Below the pieces are notes generated by a model that saw only the letters and a program-made list of their open reading frames with translations, did not search any database and was not told the DNA's origin. The position numbers were made by a program, and so were the translations under genes. From the NCBI GenBank assembly GCA_000434055.1, contig HF999647.1:74109-138108 (forward strand): DNA of 64,000 bases, in the 5' to 3' direction. This DNA comes from Ruminococcus sp. CAG:488 (GTDB lineage Bacteria > Bacillota > Clostridia > Oscillospirales > Acutalibacteraceae). Shown in pieces: positions 63,238 to 64,000 of the stretch (its first letter is position 1; each line of letters starts with the position of its first letter).

Positions 63238-64000
63238 ATGAAAAAGACAAGTAAAAAAGCGTACGTCGGAATTGTTTGCATTTGTGCGTTGGTCGCTGCG
63301 CTTGTGTTCGGAGGAAAAGCAATTATAATTCGATATGCCGCAAAGAATTCCTCGCTCGACGGACTGCAAGCCGCCGAAAAATTTGACGGAAGATATTACG
63401 ACAAAGAAAACAATTTATATCTCGACTTTTCCGAAAAAGACGAAGAATTTTTAATGACCGACGGTTCAACGGTCTATCATGTTTCTTTCAGACGCGGAGG
63501 ATTCAGCGGAGATTTGTTCGTAATGTTTTCCGATGAAAGCGGAGAGAACGAAGCCTTTACGGGCAGCGCAAAAATTGATAAAGACGGCGCTGTTATCAAG
63601 ATAGAATGTGACTCAAAGAAATATAATAAATTGAATTTTACAAAAGAAAAAGCTGCGCTTTGTGATGAAGTGCAGCCTTTCTATTTATCTTTTTTCCTTA
63701 ACATATATTGCAATGGCGGTCATGTCGTCACGCTGCTTTCCGAGCTTGCGTTCGCATGCCGAGTTGACAATGAATTCGGCCAGCTCACGGGGAGAATGCT
63801 TTGTATCCCAAAGCTTCATTTCCTGCTGAATCCAACCGTTGCAGTCGCCGAGCACCCCGTCGGAAATCATCAGGATTATATCGCCGTCCTCGGGTTTGGC
63901 TGTTGCCTTGGAAAATTCAATTTCACGCAAAATTCCTATCGGCAGCGAGGCCTGCTCAAGAGATGCGACGCTGTCCTTATGGCGGATAAAGGTAGCTGCC
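63238..64000 (+). CDS. Membrane-anchored small protein without an in-frame stop, function unknown
   Basis: ATG at 63238, 14 bases after the previous stop. Translation gives MKKTSKKAYVGIVCICALVA, one membrane segment (about 8-30), then a domain of about 100 residues with beta-type stretches (KFDGRYYDKENNLYLDFSEK, GGFSGDLFVMFSDESGE) ending near LNFTKEK (63651). After that the frame stays open through the terminator region and antisense to spoIIE to the window edge. The natural gene probably ended near 63655; the stop may be lost by mutation, indel or sequencing error. The part beyond is unlikely to be true protein. Confidence 0.5.
   Translation, partial: MKKTSKKAYVGIVCICALVAALVFGGKAIIIRYAAKNSSLDGLQAAEKFDGRYYDKENNLYLDFSEKDEEFLMTDGSTVYHVSFRRGGFSGDLFVMFSDESGENEAFTGSAKIDKDGAVIKIECDSKKYNKLNFTKEKAALCDEVQPFYLSFFLNIYCNGGHVVTLLSELAFACRVDNEFGQLTGRMLCIPKLHFLLNPTVAVAEHPVGNHQDYIAVLGFGCCLGKFNFTQNSYRQRGLLKRCDAVLMADKGSC
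63642..63679 (-). terminator. Terminator-like hairpin of spoIIE
   Basis: On the minus strand AAGGCTGC pairs with GCAGCTT (one bulged G) around a 15-base loop, followed by TTTCTTTT, a few bases after the spoIIE stop. Confidence 0.5.
63685..64000 (-). CDS. spoIIE: Stage II sporulation protein E-type serine phosphatase, C-terminal end
   Basis: The minus-strand frame enters from the right edge and gives about 105 residues: TFIRHKDSVASLEQASLPIG, then GDIILMISDGVLGDCNG, and near the end RKLGKQRDDMTAIAIYVKEK. The SDGV and DDMTAIA blocks are the metal-binding motifs of PP2C phosphatases, and the preceding segment matches SpoIIE, which dephosphorylates SpoIIAA to release sigma-F. Other RsbU-type phosphatases share these motifs, so spoIIE is likely but not certain without the N-terminal membrane part. 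Confidence 0.75.
   Translation of the reverse strand, partial: AATFIRHKDSVASLEQASLPIGILREIEFSKATAKPEDGDIILMISDGVLGDCNGWIQQEMKLWDTKHSPRELAEFIVNSACERKLGKQRDDMTAIAIYVKEKR

Overview
The window looks like part of the chromosome of a low-to-mid GC Gram-positive Clostridia-type bacterium, probably of the Ruminococcaceae/Oscillospirales kind. The evidence is a classic S10-spc-alpha ribosomal operon in Firmicutes order, with rpsD between rpsK and rpoA as in many Clostridia; a split GlgC/GlgD glycogen pathway; a Bacillus-eps-like exopolysaccharide locus; a CD1247-like zinc-ribbon protein; and the 3' end of a spoIIE-type phosphatase gene, which implies a sporulating lineage. No phage, plasmid, rRNA or CRISPR locus is visible. 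The species assignment is inference.

Layout. 1-3640 (minus): a lipoprotein gene followed by mreB, mreC, mreD and mrdA (PBP2, cut by the window edge), the cell-shape operon. 3662-3844 (plus): a tRNA-Arg(CCT) unit with its own promoter and terminator. 3966-14136 (minus): a glycogen operon glgB-glgC-glgD-glgA, followed by a histidine phosphatase-like protein, a beta-propeller/helical-toroid protein and an FAD oxidoreductase. 14336-14745 (minus): one small unknown gene. 14860-27132 (plus): a ten-gene exopolysaccharide operon (EpsC-like dehydratase, EpsL-like phosphoglycosyl transferase, two glycosyltransferases, EpsG-like polymerase, pyruvyl transferase-like protein, a GH88/105-like protein, a CpsB-type phosphatase, a fused tyrosine kinase with a Gly-Tyr tail, and an EpsN-like aminotransferase). 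27167-35467 (plus): lepA, an independently transcribed sugar transporter, hemW, an M24 peptidase, efp, a zinc-ribbon protein, a nudix hydrolase, maf and a small membrane protein. 35509-37088 (plus): a secreted PHP-domain protein. 37129-39499 (minus): metY with an elaborate leader, a GNAT acetyltransferase and tRNA-Ala(CGC). 39625-46402 (plus): a second sugar transporter, an ABC exporter pair, yqeK, rsfS, a MITE-like element and leuS. 46683-62223 (plus): the ribosomal protein operon with a 300-base structured leader, also holding secY, adk, map, infA and rpoA. 62260-64000: two envelope-type unknown proteins (plus) convergent with spoIIE (minus).

The most interesting untypical parts are non-coding. 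The metY leader has a Met/Cys-codon-rich 27-residue ORF, a terminator hairpin, a second tiny ORF and an inverted repeat across the promoter. The leader of the ribosomal operon has an internal terminator-like hairpin with competing partners. A 178-base MITE-like repeat sits just before leuS. Among proteins, the histidine phosphatase without its catalytic histidine, the tyrosine kinase with an 18-tyrosine Gly-Tyr tail, and the propeller/toroid protein paired with an FAD enzyme deserve a second look.
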